Of a DNA stretch of 24,038 nt, positions 16,270-22,919 are shown one piece after another; positions within the stretch are counted from its first letter, which is position 1, and every line of letters starts with the position of its first letter. The notes under the pieces are model-generated. The model was given only the letters and a program-made list of their open reading frames with translations, was not told the DNA's origin and made no database searches. The position numbers and the translations under genes are program-made. This DNA is from DASULK01 sp036381835 (GTDB taxonomy: Bacteria > Actinomycetota > Actinomycetes > Mycobacteriales > Micromonosporaceae). The stretch covers positions 1 through 24,038 of the forward strand of contig DASVCA010000170.1 in the NCBI GenBank assembly GCA_036381835.1, in the 5' to 3' direction.

Positions 16270-16275
16270 TAGAGT
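16270..16275 (+). promoter_or_regulatory. -10 candidate (TAGAGT) for the ceoB-ceoC operon
   Basis: TAGAGT is the best TANNNT hexamer in the divergent region. It predicts a leader of about 55 nt to the GTG at 16337. A CGCCG-N3-CGGCG dyad (16252-16264) lies between this box and the permease promoter and could serve as a shared operator. Confidence 0.4.
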
Positions 16276-16336
16276 CGGGCAGCGGCGGATCGGCTCGTCG
16301 TGACACGCTCGGAGGCAAGGCCCTGGGAGGAGACCG

Positions 16337-17002
16337 GTGCATATCGTGATCTTGGGCTGCGGACGGGTGGGCTCCACCCTCGCCCACAGTCTCGAAGCGC
16401 GTGACCATACCGTCGCCGTTGTCGACCAGAATCCCGATGCCTTCCGTCGACTCCGACCCGACTTCACCGGGATCACCGTGACCGGCAACGGACTCGACCG
16501 CGAGGTGCTTCGGGCGGCCGGCATCGAGCGGGCGGACGCATTCGCGGCCGTTTCCAGCGGCGATAACTCCAACATCATCTCGGCCCGATTGGCCCGCGAG
16601 ACGTTCGGGGTGGCCCGGGTGGTCGCCCGGATCTACGATCAGCGACGGGCCGAGGTGTACGAGCGGCTGGGCATCCCGACGGTCGCCACCGTTCGCTGGA
16701 CGGCCGACCGGATCATGCACCATCTCGTGCCCGAGGGCATGTACGAGATCTTCCGGGACCCGACCAGCACCGTCTCGATCGTCGAGGTTCCGCTGCACCC
16801 CGACTGGATCGGGCACCGACTGCACCGGCTGGAGGAGGCGACCGGCACCCGGGCCGCCTACCTCACCCGTTTCGGCATCGGCATGCTGCCCGCCGAGGAC
16901 ACCGTCCTGCAGGAGGGCGATCAGCTGTTCATGCTGGTCACCGACGACATCGCGGAAACCGTCACCGCCATCGCCGCGGCCGCACCGGAAGGACGTCGTT
17001 GA
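16337..17002 (+). CDS. ceoB: TrkA/RCK potassium-uptake regulatory protein (first copy)
   Basis: This is a cytoplasmic NAD(H)/nucleotide-binding gating subunit of potassium transport systems. The product is 221 residues from GTG 16337, behind GGAGGAG with 4 nt spacing. The N-terminal Rossmann TrkA_N domain (1-about 120) has GCGRVGS (8-14), Asp30 at the end of beta-2 (VVDQNP) and SSGDNSNII. The TrkA_C domain (about 140-215) follows. It is shorter than two-RCK E. coli TrkA (about 450 residues) and is completed by a second single-RCK protein downstream. It corresponds to M. tuberculosis ceoB (Rv2691) by order. The membrane channel TrkH/TrkG is not in this window; the divergent KimA-type permease is the candidate partner or co-regulated system. 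Confidence 0.92.
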   Translation: MHIVILGCGRVGSTLAHSLEARDHTVAVVDQNPDAFRRLRPDFTGITVTGNGLDREVLRAAGIERADAFAAVSSGDNSNIISARLARETFGVARVVARIYDQRRAEVYERLGIPTVATVRWTADRIMHHLVPEGMYEIFRDPTSTVSIVEVPLHPDWIGHRLHRLEEATGTRAAYLTRFGIGMLPAEDTVLQEGDQLFMLVTDDIAETVTAIAAAAPEGRR

Positions 17003-17685
17003 TGCGCGTCGCGATCGCTGGAGCAGGCAACGTCGGTCGGTCGATCGCACAGGAGCTGATCGAGAACGGCCACCAGGTCATGCTCATCGAGCGTCAACCC
17101 GACATGCTCCGCCCCGAGCGGGTGCCGGAAGCCGACTGGGTGCTCGCCGACGCGTGCGAGCTGACCAGCATGGAGGAGATCGACCTCGCCAGCTGCGACG
17201 TGGTGGTGGCCGCGACCGGCGACGACAAAGTCAACCTGGTGGTGTCGCTGCTGGCCAAGACCGAGTTCGGGGTGCCGCGGGTCGTGGCTCGGGTCAACCG
17301 GGCCGAGAACGAATGGCTGTTCACCGAGCAGTGGGGCGTGGATGTGGCGGTGAGCACTCCGCGGGTGATGGCCGCGCTGGTCGAAGAGGCGGTGAGCGTC
17401 GGCGACCTGGTCCGGCTCATGACCCTGCGGCAGGGGGAAGCCAACCTGGTGGAGATCACGCTGCCGACCGAGGCGCCCTATGTCGGGCGGCCCGTCCGCG
17501 CCGTGCCGTTGCCCCGCGACGCCGCCCTGGTGGCGATCGTGCGGGGTAGACGTGTCCTGGTGCCCGACCCGGACGACTCATTGGAAGCGGGCGACGAACT
17601 GATCTTCGTCTGCGCGGCCACCGCCGAGGACGAGGTGCACCGGGTCATGGTCGGCGACGACAAGCGCAACGACAAGAACCAGTAG
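17002..17685 (+). CDS. ceoC: TrkA/RCK potassium-uptake regulatory protein (second copy)
   Basis: This is the second single-RCK protein, 227 residues, with ATG 17002 overlapping the upstream stop (TGATG) and GGAAGGA 8 nt before it. GAGNVGR (residues 6-12), the acidic Glu30 (LIERQP) and AATGDDKVNLVVS show the nucleotide-binding domain. The TrkA_C domain covers about 135-215, including the GDELIFVC edge strand. Sequence identity to the first copy looks modest, so this is an old duplication forming a probable hetero-oligomeric ring. It corresponds to M. tuberculosis ceoC (Rv2692). The tail after the last strand is short and charged (DDKRNDKNQ). It converges on DUF3159 with an 11-nt gap and no separate terminator. 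Confidence 0.92.
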   Translation: MRVAIAGAGNVGRSIAQELIENGHQVMLIERQPDMLRPERVPEADWVLADACELTSMEEIDLASCDVVVAATGDDKVNLVVSLLAKTEFGVPRVVARVNRAENEWLFTEQWGVDVAVSTPRVMAALVEEAVSVGDLVRLMTLRQGEANLVEITLPTEAPYVGRPVRAVPLPRDAALVAIVRGRRVLVPDPDDSLEAGDELIFVCAATAEDEVHRVMVGDDKRNDKNQ

Positions 17686-17696
17686 CGCTGCCGGCG

Positions 17697-18335
17697 TCAG
17701 GCGGGCACGATTCCGGCCCGGGTGCGTCGGACCGCCCACACCGTGACGGCGAGCATGCCGAGATAGATGGGCCAGCTCAGACCGATCTTGGCAATGCCGA
17801 GCCAGTTGGCCTCACCGGCCGCGAACAGCGCCCACTGCACACCACCGCGCACCACGAACGACACCGCCCAGGCGACGGTGAGCCATTGGAACGTCCGGCG
17901 CAGCCGGACATCCTGCAACCAGTCGTGCCGCCCTCGGGCGGCCACGATCGCCCAGACGTACCCGATGATCGGCTTGCCCACGGCGACCGAGCCGAGCAGG
18001 ATTACCGCCTGCCCCATCGCCAGCCAGATTCCGGGCAGGTAGAAGTCCCTCGCCTCCCCGGAGCGGTAGGCCAACCACGCGCCGAGGGCTACGCCGAACA
18101 CACCGTTGACGGCGTGGCGCACCGGCTGGCGACGCAACAGCCGGAACCCGCCGATCACGAACGCGGAACCCAGCGCCGTGTAGATCGCCGGGTAGAGGTC
18201 CCAGAACGCGTTGACGACGACGAAGACCGCGATCGGGATGCTCGACTCCGCCAGACCGCGCACCCCACCCAACTGCTCGGCCATCTGCTCTGAGAGGGTG
18301 GGCAGCCGCTCTGCCGGTTGCTCGTCGGTCGTCAT
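17697..18335 (-). CDS. DUF3159 integral membrane protein
   Basis: A 212-residue protein with about five to six hydrophobic segments (about 30-52, 55-72, 80-95, 105-125, 148-170, 182-203) and a short cytoplasmic N-terminus. It is recognised as DUF3159, an actinobacterial family of unknown function; M. tuberculosis Rv2693c is the positional counterpart. ATG 18335 overlaps the stop of the OB-fold gene by 4 nt (ATGA), so it is translationally coupled. No catalytic motif is seen. It closes the dut-DUF3710-OB operon and converges on the RCK pair. Confidence 0.88.
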   Translation of the reverse strand: MTTDEQPAERLPTLSEQMAEQLGGVRGLAESSIPIAVFVVVNAFWDLYPAIYTALGSAFVIGGFRLLRRQPVRHAVNGVFGVALGAWLAYRSGEARDFYLPGIWLAMGQAVILLGSVAVGKPIIGYVWAIVAARGRHDWLQDVRLRRTFQWLTVAWAVSFVVRGGVQWALFAAGEANWLGIAKIGLSWPIYLGMLAVTVWAVRRTRAGIVPA

Positions 18336-18712
18336 GGGGGCGCATCCAACTCGTAGTAAGGGTTGTAGATGACTTTACGGTCACCGCGTAATGCGAGTCG
18401 ACCACGAACGGTCAGATGCCGCCCCGGTTCGATGCCGGGGATGTGGCGGCGACCCAGGAACACGAGGGTGACCACATCCGTGCCGTCGTACAGGTCGGCC
18501 TCAAGATTCGGCAGGTTGGCCCGCGGCGTGTAGATCACGGTGCGCAACCGCCCGGAGATCGAGACCACATCGCCCCGTTGACCCGCCTCAGCCGGCATGC
18601 AGCCGGAAGCCGCGCTCTCCTCCCGCAGCTCCTCGGCCTCCAACTCCGCCTCGCTCGCGGTCAGCCGACGAAGCAACCGGTGCAACGAGAAGCCGTCTCG
18701 GTGCGTCGCCAC
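18332..18712 (-). CDS. OB-fold nucleic-acid-binding-like protein
   Basis: A 126-residue soluble protein from GTG 18712. The N-terminal third is helical and charged (LRRLTASEAELEAEELREE). The remainder (about 45-125) has the beta-strand pattern and GDVVSISGRLRTV and LTVRGRLAL segments expected of an OB fold of the tRNA anti-codon type. Such folds bind RNA or single-stranded DNA, but no partner is evident. The same protein sits beside DUF3159 in M. tuberculosis (Rv2694c). The gap to DUF3710 is 29 nt and its stop overlaps DUF3159. The start has no clear Shine-Dalgarno, so the true N-terminus is less certain. Confidence 0.85.
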   Translation of the reverse strand: MATHRDGFSLHRLLRRLTASEAELEAEELREESAASGCMPAEAGQRGDVVSISGRLRTVIYTPRANLPNLEADLYDGTDVVTLVFLGRRHIPGIEPGRHLTVRGRLALRGDRKVIYNPYYELDAPP

Positions 18713-18741
18713 GACTCGGTGTCACCGTCCCACTTCGCGAC

Positions 18742-19407
18742 TCAGCCGTCCACCACGGCGTTACCCGGCTGGCCGGCCTGGCGCGGCAGGCGCAACGGGA
18801 GTGGCTCCCCGACCGGCTTGGCCTCCGTCCCGCGATCCACCACCACACCCGCCAGGCACTCGGTGAGCGGGCCGGCGGCGGACGGATCGGTCGCGGCCGG
18901 ACCATAGAACGCAGCCCGGACCATCCATCGCGGCCCGTCAATTCCAACGAACCGGATGTCGACCGGACCTTCCGGGCCCTGGACCCGGGCTAACAGCTCC
19001 GTGCCGTACTCGCCGTAGGTTTCGGTCGCCGTTCCGCCGTCCCGGCTGACCGACTGGCGGATCTCCTGCCGAACCTCATCCCAAATGCCCTCGGACCGGG
19101 GGGCCGCGAACACCCCCAACTGCAGCGCGTTGGCACCGTTGACGAGCAGCACCTGCTGAATCGTGCCGTCCGGGTTGGCCTGGACCCGCACCTCCACGCC
19201 GGAGATCGCGGGGATCTGCAGGCTGCCCAGATCGAGCCGGGGCACGCCGGGTGGCGCCGCGGCGATGTCGTACGGGCCGCGCTCGGGTACCGCCTCGGTC
19301 GGGCCGGGGAACTCCCGCGGCTCGGTGGCCGACATCTCGGCGGTGCGGTCGATGCGGTCGGCGCGGACCCGCCGTCCGCTGCGCCCGCGTCCTCGAGAGA
19401 AGATCAC
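18742..19407 (-). CDS. DUF3710 protein
   Basis: A 221-residue protein from GTG 19407, whose GTGA overlaps the dut stop by 4 nt. The basic N-terminus (MIFSRGRGRSGRRVR) and acidic middle precede a compact beta-rich domain with the GSLQIPAI, QLGVFAAPRSEGIWDEVRQEI and GPRWMVRAAFYGP segments typical of DUF3710. It is predicted to be soluble and cytoplasmic with no TM helix. Conserved in actinobacteria beside dut (Rv2696c in M. tuberculosis). Function is unknown; the coupling with dut suggests coexpression with nucleotide metabolism or DNA maintenance but does not prove it. Confidence 0.9.
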   Translation of the reverse strand: MIFSRGRGRSGRRVRADRIDRTAEMSATEPREFPGPTEAVPERGPYDIAAAPPGVPRLDLGSLQIPAISGVEVRVQANPDGTIQQVLLVNGANALQLGVFAAPRSEGIWDEVRQEIRQSVSRDGGTATETYGEYGTELLARVQGPEGPVDIRFVGIDGPRWMVRAAFYGPAATDPSAAGPLTECLAGVVVDRGTEAKPVGEPLPLRLPRQAGQPGNAVVDG

Positions 19408-19895
19408 CCTGCTACCTCTTCACTCCTCATGGCCACCTGCATCGGAGCGGCCAGCGCCGCGTGCCCACCGGTTGACCCGTGGCCGCCGACCCCTCGCGCA
19501 GACTGGGGCAACTCGTCGACCAGATGGAAGTGTGCCCGTTCCACCCGTTGCACGACGAGTTGTGCGATCCGGTCGCCCCGCAGAATCCGCGCCGGCTCCC
19601 GCGGATCGTGATTGATCAGATTCACCATGATCTCACCGCGGTAACCGGCGTCGACCGTACCGGGTGCGTTGAGCACCGTCACGCCCAACCGCGCCGCCAG
19701 GCCCGACCTGGGATGAACCAGACCGACGAAGCCCTCCGGCAACGCGATCGCCACGCCGGTACGCACGAGGGCGCGCTCGCCCGGGGCGATCACCACATCC
19801 TCGGCGGCCACCAGGTCCGCTCCTGCGTCGCCGGGATACGCGTACGCCGGCAACGGCACATCCGGGTCAAGCCGGCGGACGGCGACAGGAATCAT
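19404..19895 (-). CDS. dut: Deoxyuridine 5'-triphosphate nucleotidohydrolase (dUTPase)
   Basis: Hydrolyses dUTP to dUMP and pyrophosphate, keeping uracil out of DNA and feeding dTMP synthesis; active as a homotrimer. All five motifs are visible: I (GDAGADLVA), II (HPRSGLAAR), III (GTVDAGYRGEI, with the catalytic Asp), IV (RGDRIAQLVV) and V (RGVGGHGSTG). Motif V has His where many families have Phe, as in mycobacterial Dut. ATG 19895 gives 163 residues. ATG 19937 would add 14 residues and is also possible; neither has a strong Shine-Dalgarno. The C-terminal extension of about 20 residues after motif V is alanine- and methionine-rich. First gene of a four-gene operon, divergent from DUF3093. 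Confidence 0.94.
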   Translation of the reverse strand: MIPVAVRRLDPDVPLPAYAYPGDAGADLVAAEDVVIAPGERALVRTGVAIALPEGFVGLVHPRSGLAARLGVTVLNAPGTVDAGYRGEIMVNLINHDPREPARILRGDRIAQLVVQRVERAHFHLVDELPQSARGVGGHGSTGGHAALAAPMQVAMRSEEVAG

Positions 19896-19967
19896 CTCGG
19901 TCAAGTTCTCACGCTCCGGGTCACGACTGAATCCCATCCTGCCGGGCACCCCGACCGCCGCGCGCCG

Positions 19968-19973
19968 TACCCT
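19968..19973 (+). promoter_or_regulatory. -10 box (TACCCT) for the DUF3093 gene, leaderless start
   Basis: TACCCT lies 8 nt before the GTG at 19982. The same TANNNT-8-nt-start arrangement is seen for dxs and the permease. An alternative in-frame GTG at 19976 would sit only 2 nt from the box and is therefore less likely. Confidence 0.45.
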
Positions 19974-19981
19974 CGGTGAAC

Positions 19982-20506
19982 GTGGCACCGAAGCACTTGG
20001 ACTCCCCCGCCTCCGCGCACCCGAGGGTGGAGCGGTACACGGAACGACTCACCCTGCCGTGGTGGTCCTGGCCGGCCGGCCTGGCATTGGCCACCCTCGC
20101 CGCGGCCGAGTTGTGGCTCGGCGCGGACGGTGTGCGGTCGTGGCTGCCCTTCGCGGTGCTGCTGCCGTTGACGGCAGGGGCGCTCTGGTGGCTGAGCCGA
20201 CTCCGGGTGGCGGTGCGCGGCGACGAACTACTGGTCGACGACGCCCGTCTGCCGGTGCGCTTCGTAGCCGATGCCGTCGCGCTCGACGCCGACGGCCGGC
20301 GCGAGGTGCTCGGGGTGGCCGCGGATCCGTTGGCCTTCGTCGTGCAGCGGCCGTGGATTCCCGGCGCGGTGCAGGTGGTGCTCAACGACCCGGCCGACCC
20401 CACCCCGTTCTGGGTGGTCAGTACCCGCGATCCGGTGCGGTTGGCCAAGGCGATCCTCGACGCCCGCGATGTCACCGCCGCCGGTGGCGACGAACCGAAG
20501 CGTTGA
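19982..20506 (+). CDS. DUF3093 membrane protein
   Basis: A 174-residue protein with two adjacent TM helices (about 27-44 and 54-70) and a C-terminal soluble domain (about 75-174) rich in beta-strand (LLVDDARLPVRFV, FWVVSTRDPVRLA). Matches the DUF3093 family; the positional counterpart in M. tuberculosis is Rv2698. The start at 19982 is preferred because TACCCT precedes it by 8 nt. The protein resembles bacterial-PH-domain-type membrane proteins in layout, but that is only an impression. It is divergent from dut and converges on DUF4193 through a strong hairpin. Confidence 0.85.
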   Translation: MAPKHLDSPASAHPRVERYTERLTLPWWSWPAGLALATLAAAELWLGADGVRSWLPFAVLLPLTAGALWWLSRLRVAVRGDELLVDDARLPVRFVADAVALDADGRREVLGVAADPLAFVVQRPWIPGAVQVVLNDPADPTPFWVVSTRDPVRLAKAILDARDVTAAGGDEPKR

Positions 20507-20518
20507 CGAACGTGCTCA

Positions 20519-20555
20519 TGCGTCGGTGTGGCGCGGGCCGCGCCGCACCGACGCA
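20519..20555. terminator. Bidirectional hairpin between convergent DUF3093 and DUF4193 genes
   Basis: A 10-bp perfect stem (20519-20528 with 20546-20555) continues through a G-U pair into six further pairs around a 3-nt loop, 17 pairs in all. It lies 12 nt after the DUF3093 stop and 24 nt before the DUF4193 stop. No T-run follows. Confidence 0.8.
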
Positions 20556-20578
20556 CACATCGGCTGATCAGCGCCGCC

Positions 20579-20875
20579 TCACGCGCATTCCCGGCAGATC
20601 AACTCACCGTCCCGTTCCACGGCCAGCTGGCTGCGGTGATGCACCAGGAAACAGCGCGAGCAGCGGAACTCGTCCGCCTGCATCGGAATCACCTTGACGG
20701 TGAGTTCTTCGTCGGTCAGATCAGCACCGGGCAGTTCGAAGTTCTCAGCCACCTCGGCTTCGTCGACGTCAACAGCACCCGACTGCGAGTCGACTCTCCG
20801 TGCCTTCAGTTCTTCCAGACTGTCCTCGCCGAGGTCGACCTCGTCGCGACGCGGAGCGTCGTAGTCGGTGGCCAT
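20579..20875 (-). CDS. DUF4193 zinc-ribbon-like protein
   Basis: A 98-residue acidic protein from ATG 20875, with a GAGAGGA-type ribosome site 5 nt upstream. The N-terminal half is acidic and probably extended (GEDSLEELKARR). The C-terminus has Cys72-X2-Cys75 and Cys94-X2-Cys97, a zinc-ribbon arrangement. Recognised as DUF4193, the Rv2699c family. It is an actinobacterial protein that is small, abundant in genomes and of unknown role; small zinc ribbons often bind RNA polymerase or ribosomes, but nothing here proves it. Open frame extends a further 13 codons upstream without a better start. Confidence 0.93.
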   Translation of the reverse strand: MATDYDAPRRDEVDLGEDSLEELKARRVDSQSGAVDVDEAEVAENFELPGADLTDEELTVKVIPMQADEFRCSRCFLVHHRSQLAVERDGELICRECA

Positions 20876-20933
20876 CGGTTTCCTCTCCCGTATCGATGAG
20901 ACGCTGCCGGGCATAGCGCCGTAGGGTTGTTTC

Positions 20934-20946
20934 CTTTCCCGGAAAG
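20934..20946. promoter_or_regulatory. CTTTCC-C-GGAAAG dyad upstream of DUF4193
   Basis: A perfect 6-bp dyad around one C, in an otherwise mixed-composition stretch. It might be an operator for DUF4193 expression or the tip of an RNA hairpin (GAGAGCCACTCT sits directly beside it on the minus strand). Confidence 0.35.
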
Positions 20947-21196
20947 AGTGGCTCTCTCAGTAGCCGAAATCGGACATACCGTTCCCCCCAATGCGGCGAG
21001 CTCCCCCGACGAGCGCCGTACCTTACCCCGGTTCGGGCGACGCATGTATACCCCCCTCCCACCGGGGTCCGCTGCCCAACGGCGGAAGTTTGTTCCCAAC
21101 GTCACCCGAGCGATCCGAAGATAGGGCTACACCCCCGTTGCGGGATGACGACGCGCCGTCCTCCCGGTTCCTTCCGACCGGCTCCACGGCAACGGC

Positions 21197-21202
21197 TAAC
21201 CT
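21197..21202 (+). promoter_or_regulatory. -10 candidate (TAACCT) for cei
   Basis: TAACCT fits TANNNT. TTCCGA (21174-21179) lies 17 nt upstream as a weak -35. The predicted leader to ATG 21266 is about 55 nt. Confidence 0.35.
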
Positions 21203-21265
21203 CTGCACGGCGGGCCGAAACCGTCCGCCATCGAGGAGCCATCCGTCCGTCACGGGAGCCGCCAC

Positions 21266-21796
21266 ATGACCTACGCCCGGGTGCGCGCACTCGTCGTCAT
21301 CGCTGGATTGGTGGTGCTGGCACTGCTCTTGGTGCTCATCACGATGATCCGCGATACGCAGAGCGGCATCGATCTGGCCAACGATTGCCCGGAGGGCTAC
21401 ACCCGGGTGGACATCGCCTTGCGCGAGCCGAAGGACATCAAGATCAACGTCTATAACGCGACCACCGAGATCGGGCTGGCCGAGAACGTGGCGGCCAACT
21501 TCGCCAACCGCGATTTCCAGGTGGTGGAGAAAGGCAACGACCCGCTGAAGAAGAAGGTCGAAGGGGTCGCGGAGCTGCGCTACGGCCCGAAGGCGGTCGG
21601 TGCCGCCCACGTCCTGCGCGCCTACTTCCTGGATACGGCGGAGCCCGTCTACGACCCGGAACGCGATAACGACGTGGTGGACGTCGTGCTCGGCGAGAAC
21701 TTCAAACAACTGGCCACCACCACCGAGGTGAACCAGGCGCTGGTCGAACTTCAGTCGCCTGTGCTGCCGCCGGGGACCTGCGCGGAGGAGGGCTAG
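21266..21796 (+). CDS. cei: Membrane-anchored LytR C-terminal-domain protein (Cei-like)
   Basis: A 176-residue protein from ATG 21266, with GGGAG 7 nt upstream. A single TM helix (about 8-28) anchors it with the bulk outside. The exported part (about 55-150) is a LytR_C domain, seen in the segments KINVYNATTEIGLAENVAANF and VDVVLGENFKQL. A Cys pair (NDCPEG and PPGTCAEEG) may form a disulfide tying the ends. M. tuberculosis Rv2700 (cei, cell-envelope integrity) is the counterpart by domain and position. LytR_C domains occur appended to LCP enzymes or alone; this one is alone and has no catalytic LCP domain. It converges on suhB with a 12-nt gap. Confidence 0.87.
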   Translation: MTYARVRALVVIAGLVVLALLLVLITMIRDTQSGIDLANDCPEGYTRVDIALREPKDIKINVYNATTEIGLAENVAANFANRDFQVVEKGNDPLKKKVEGVAELRYGPKAVGAAHVLRAYFLDTAEPVYDPERDNDVVDVVLGENFKQLATTTEVNQALVELQSPVLPPGTCAEEG

Positions 21797-21808
21797 CGAC
21801 GGGACCGC

Positions 21809-22624
21809 TCAGGGCCCGGCGGCGGCAGCCAGTTCGACCAGGCGGTCGTGCAACGGATCGAAGAGGGCCGGGGGTGCGGCGACGACGAGGGCCGGTCCCG
21901 GCGGTGCGCCCACCAACCCCTCGACCCGCAGGCCGGCCTCGAGCGCGATCAGACCGCCGGCCGCGTGGTCCCAGAGGTTGAGCCCCTTCTCGAAATAGGC
22001 GTCGATGCGCCCCTCCGCGGCCATGCAGAGATCCAGTGCGGCCGAACCGAAGCGGCGTATGTCGCGCACGTACGGGATGAGCTTCGCCAGCACTTCGGCC
22101 TGGTAGGCCCGGCGAGCGGGATCGTAGGCGAACCCGGTGGCGACCAGGGCCCGCCCCAGGTCGGTCTCGGTCGATCCATGCAGCCGGCGGCCGTCCCGGT
22201 AAGCGCCGCTGCCGCGCACCGCGGTCCACTCCTCGCCGGTGGCCGCGTTTCGCACGACGCCGGCCACCACCGCGCCGTCTACCTCGGCGGCCAGTGAGAC
22301 CGCGTAGTGCGGGAGCCCGTAGAGGTAGTTGACGGTGCCGTCGATCGGGTCCAGGATCCACCGAACCCGGCTCCGCCCTGCCTCGGTCGCGCCGCCCTCC
22401 CCGTACTCCTCACCGAGCACGGCGTCGTCCGGACGCAGCCTTCGCAGTGCGGCGACGACCTGTCGCTCGACGGCTCGATCGGCGGCGGTGACCACATCGG
22501 TGCGCGTGCTCTTGGTGGTGACGCCGGTTACACCGTCCGTCCGCATTCGGTAGGCGGTCTCGGCGGCGTCCCGCACCACGTCGAGCGCGATCTCTGCAAG
22601 TTCGTCCGGCTTGGGATATTTCAC
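21809..22624 (-). CDS. suhB: Inositol monophosphatase family protein (SuhB)
   Basis: A Mg2+-dependent sugar-phosphate phosphatase; in actinobacteria a main role is myo-inositol-1-phosphate hydrolysis for inositol used in phosphatidylinositol and mycothiol. GTG 22624 is preceded by AGGAAG with 4 nt spacing and gives 271 residues, normal for the family. Metal-binding residues seen: Glu72 (GEEYGE), Asp92 and Asp95 with Gly96-Thr97 (LDPIDGTVN), and Asp219 (LNLWDHAAG). The active-site lid segment ADxAVE is at about 48-53. Histidinol phosphatase or fructose-1,6-bisphosphatase activity cannot be excluded from sequence. Positional counterpart of Rv2701c, beside sigA; the ppgK gene found between them in M. 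tuberculosis is absent here. Confidence 0.92.
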   Translation of the reverse strand: MKYPKPDELAEIALDVVRDAAETAYRMRTDGVTGVTTKSTRTDVVTAADRAVERQVVAALRRLRPDDAVLGEEYGEGGATEAGRSRVRWILDPIDGTVNYLYGLPHYAVSLAAEVDGAVVAGVVRNAATGEEWTAVRGSGAYRDGRRLHGSTETDLGRALVATGFAYDPARRAYQAEVLAKLIPYVRDIRRFGSAALDLCMAAEGRIDAYFEKGLNLWDHAAGGLIALEAGLRVEGLVGAPPGPALVVAAPPALFDPLHDRLVELAAAAGP

Positions 22625-22763
22625 TACGCTTCCTTTCCCGCCTGTCTTCCACCCTTCCCGGGCCAAGGATGCGTATCATCCTTTCAGTCCACGATCATTC
22701 CGATTCGCCCGGCCTAGCTGCCCGGTTATCACGCGGACCAGGATGATCACCGAAGACGGCGTT

Positions 22764-22769
22764 ACAATT
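22764..22769 (+). promoter_or_regulatory. -10 candidate (TACAAT) for sigA
   Basis: TACAAT differs from TATAAT at one position and would give a leader of about 145 nt. No good -35 lies 16-18 nt upstream. The 295-nt suhB-sigA gap holds nothing else convincing except a GGATG-N5-CATCC dyad near 22667-22681 on the suhB side. Confidence 0.45.
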
Positions 22770-22919
22770 CACGCCTGCCCGTGTGCAGCGGAACGGCCGA
22801 CCGGCCCGGGCCGCGGACATGGGTACCTCAACTACACCCACACCGGCCCGGCAGGTCTGCCCTGCGCGGTAACTGCCGGTCCAGGCCGTGCTCGTCCCTT
22901 GCCTCCGGGAAGGTCACTC

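Larger units (their letters stand above)
20876..21265. other. 390-nt divergent intergenic region (DUF4193 / cei)
   Basis: No credible ORF, tRNA or known riboswitch was seen. Contents: a CTTTCC-C-GGAAAG dyad (20934-20946) about 60 nt upstream of DUF4193, and a 7-bp inverted repeat ACCCCGG (21025-21031) / CCGGGGT (21062-21068) flanking a GTATAC palindrome (21047-21052). A possible cei promoter lies at 21174-21202. The length is unusual for this compact neighbourhood. Confidence 0.5.

Noticed and set aside
16202..16336. c-di-AMP (ydaO-type) riboswitch before the KimA-like gene
   Set aside because: The start appears leaderless and the divergent gap is too short and lacks the expected conserved helices, so no riboswitch is claimed.
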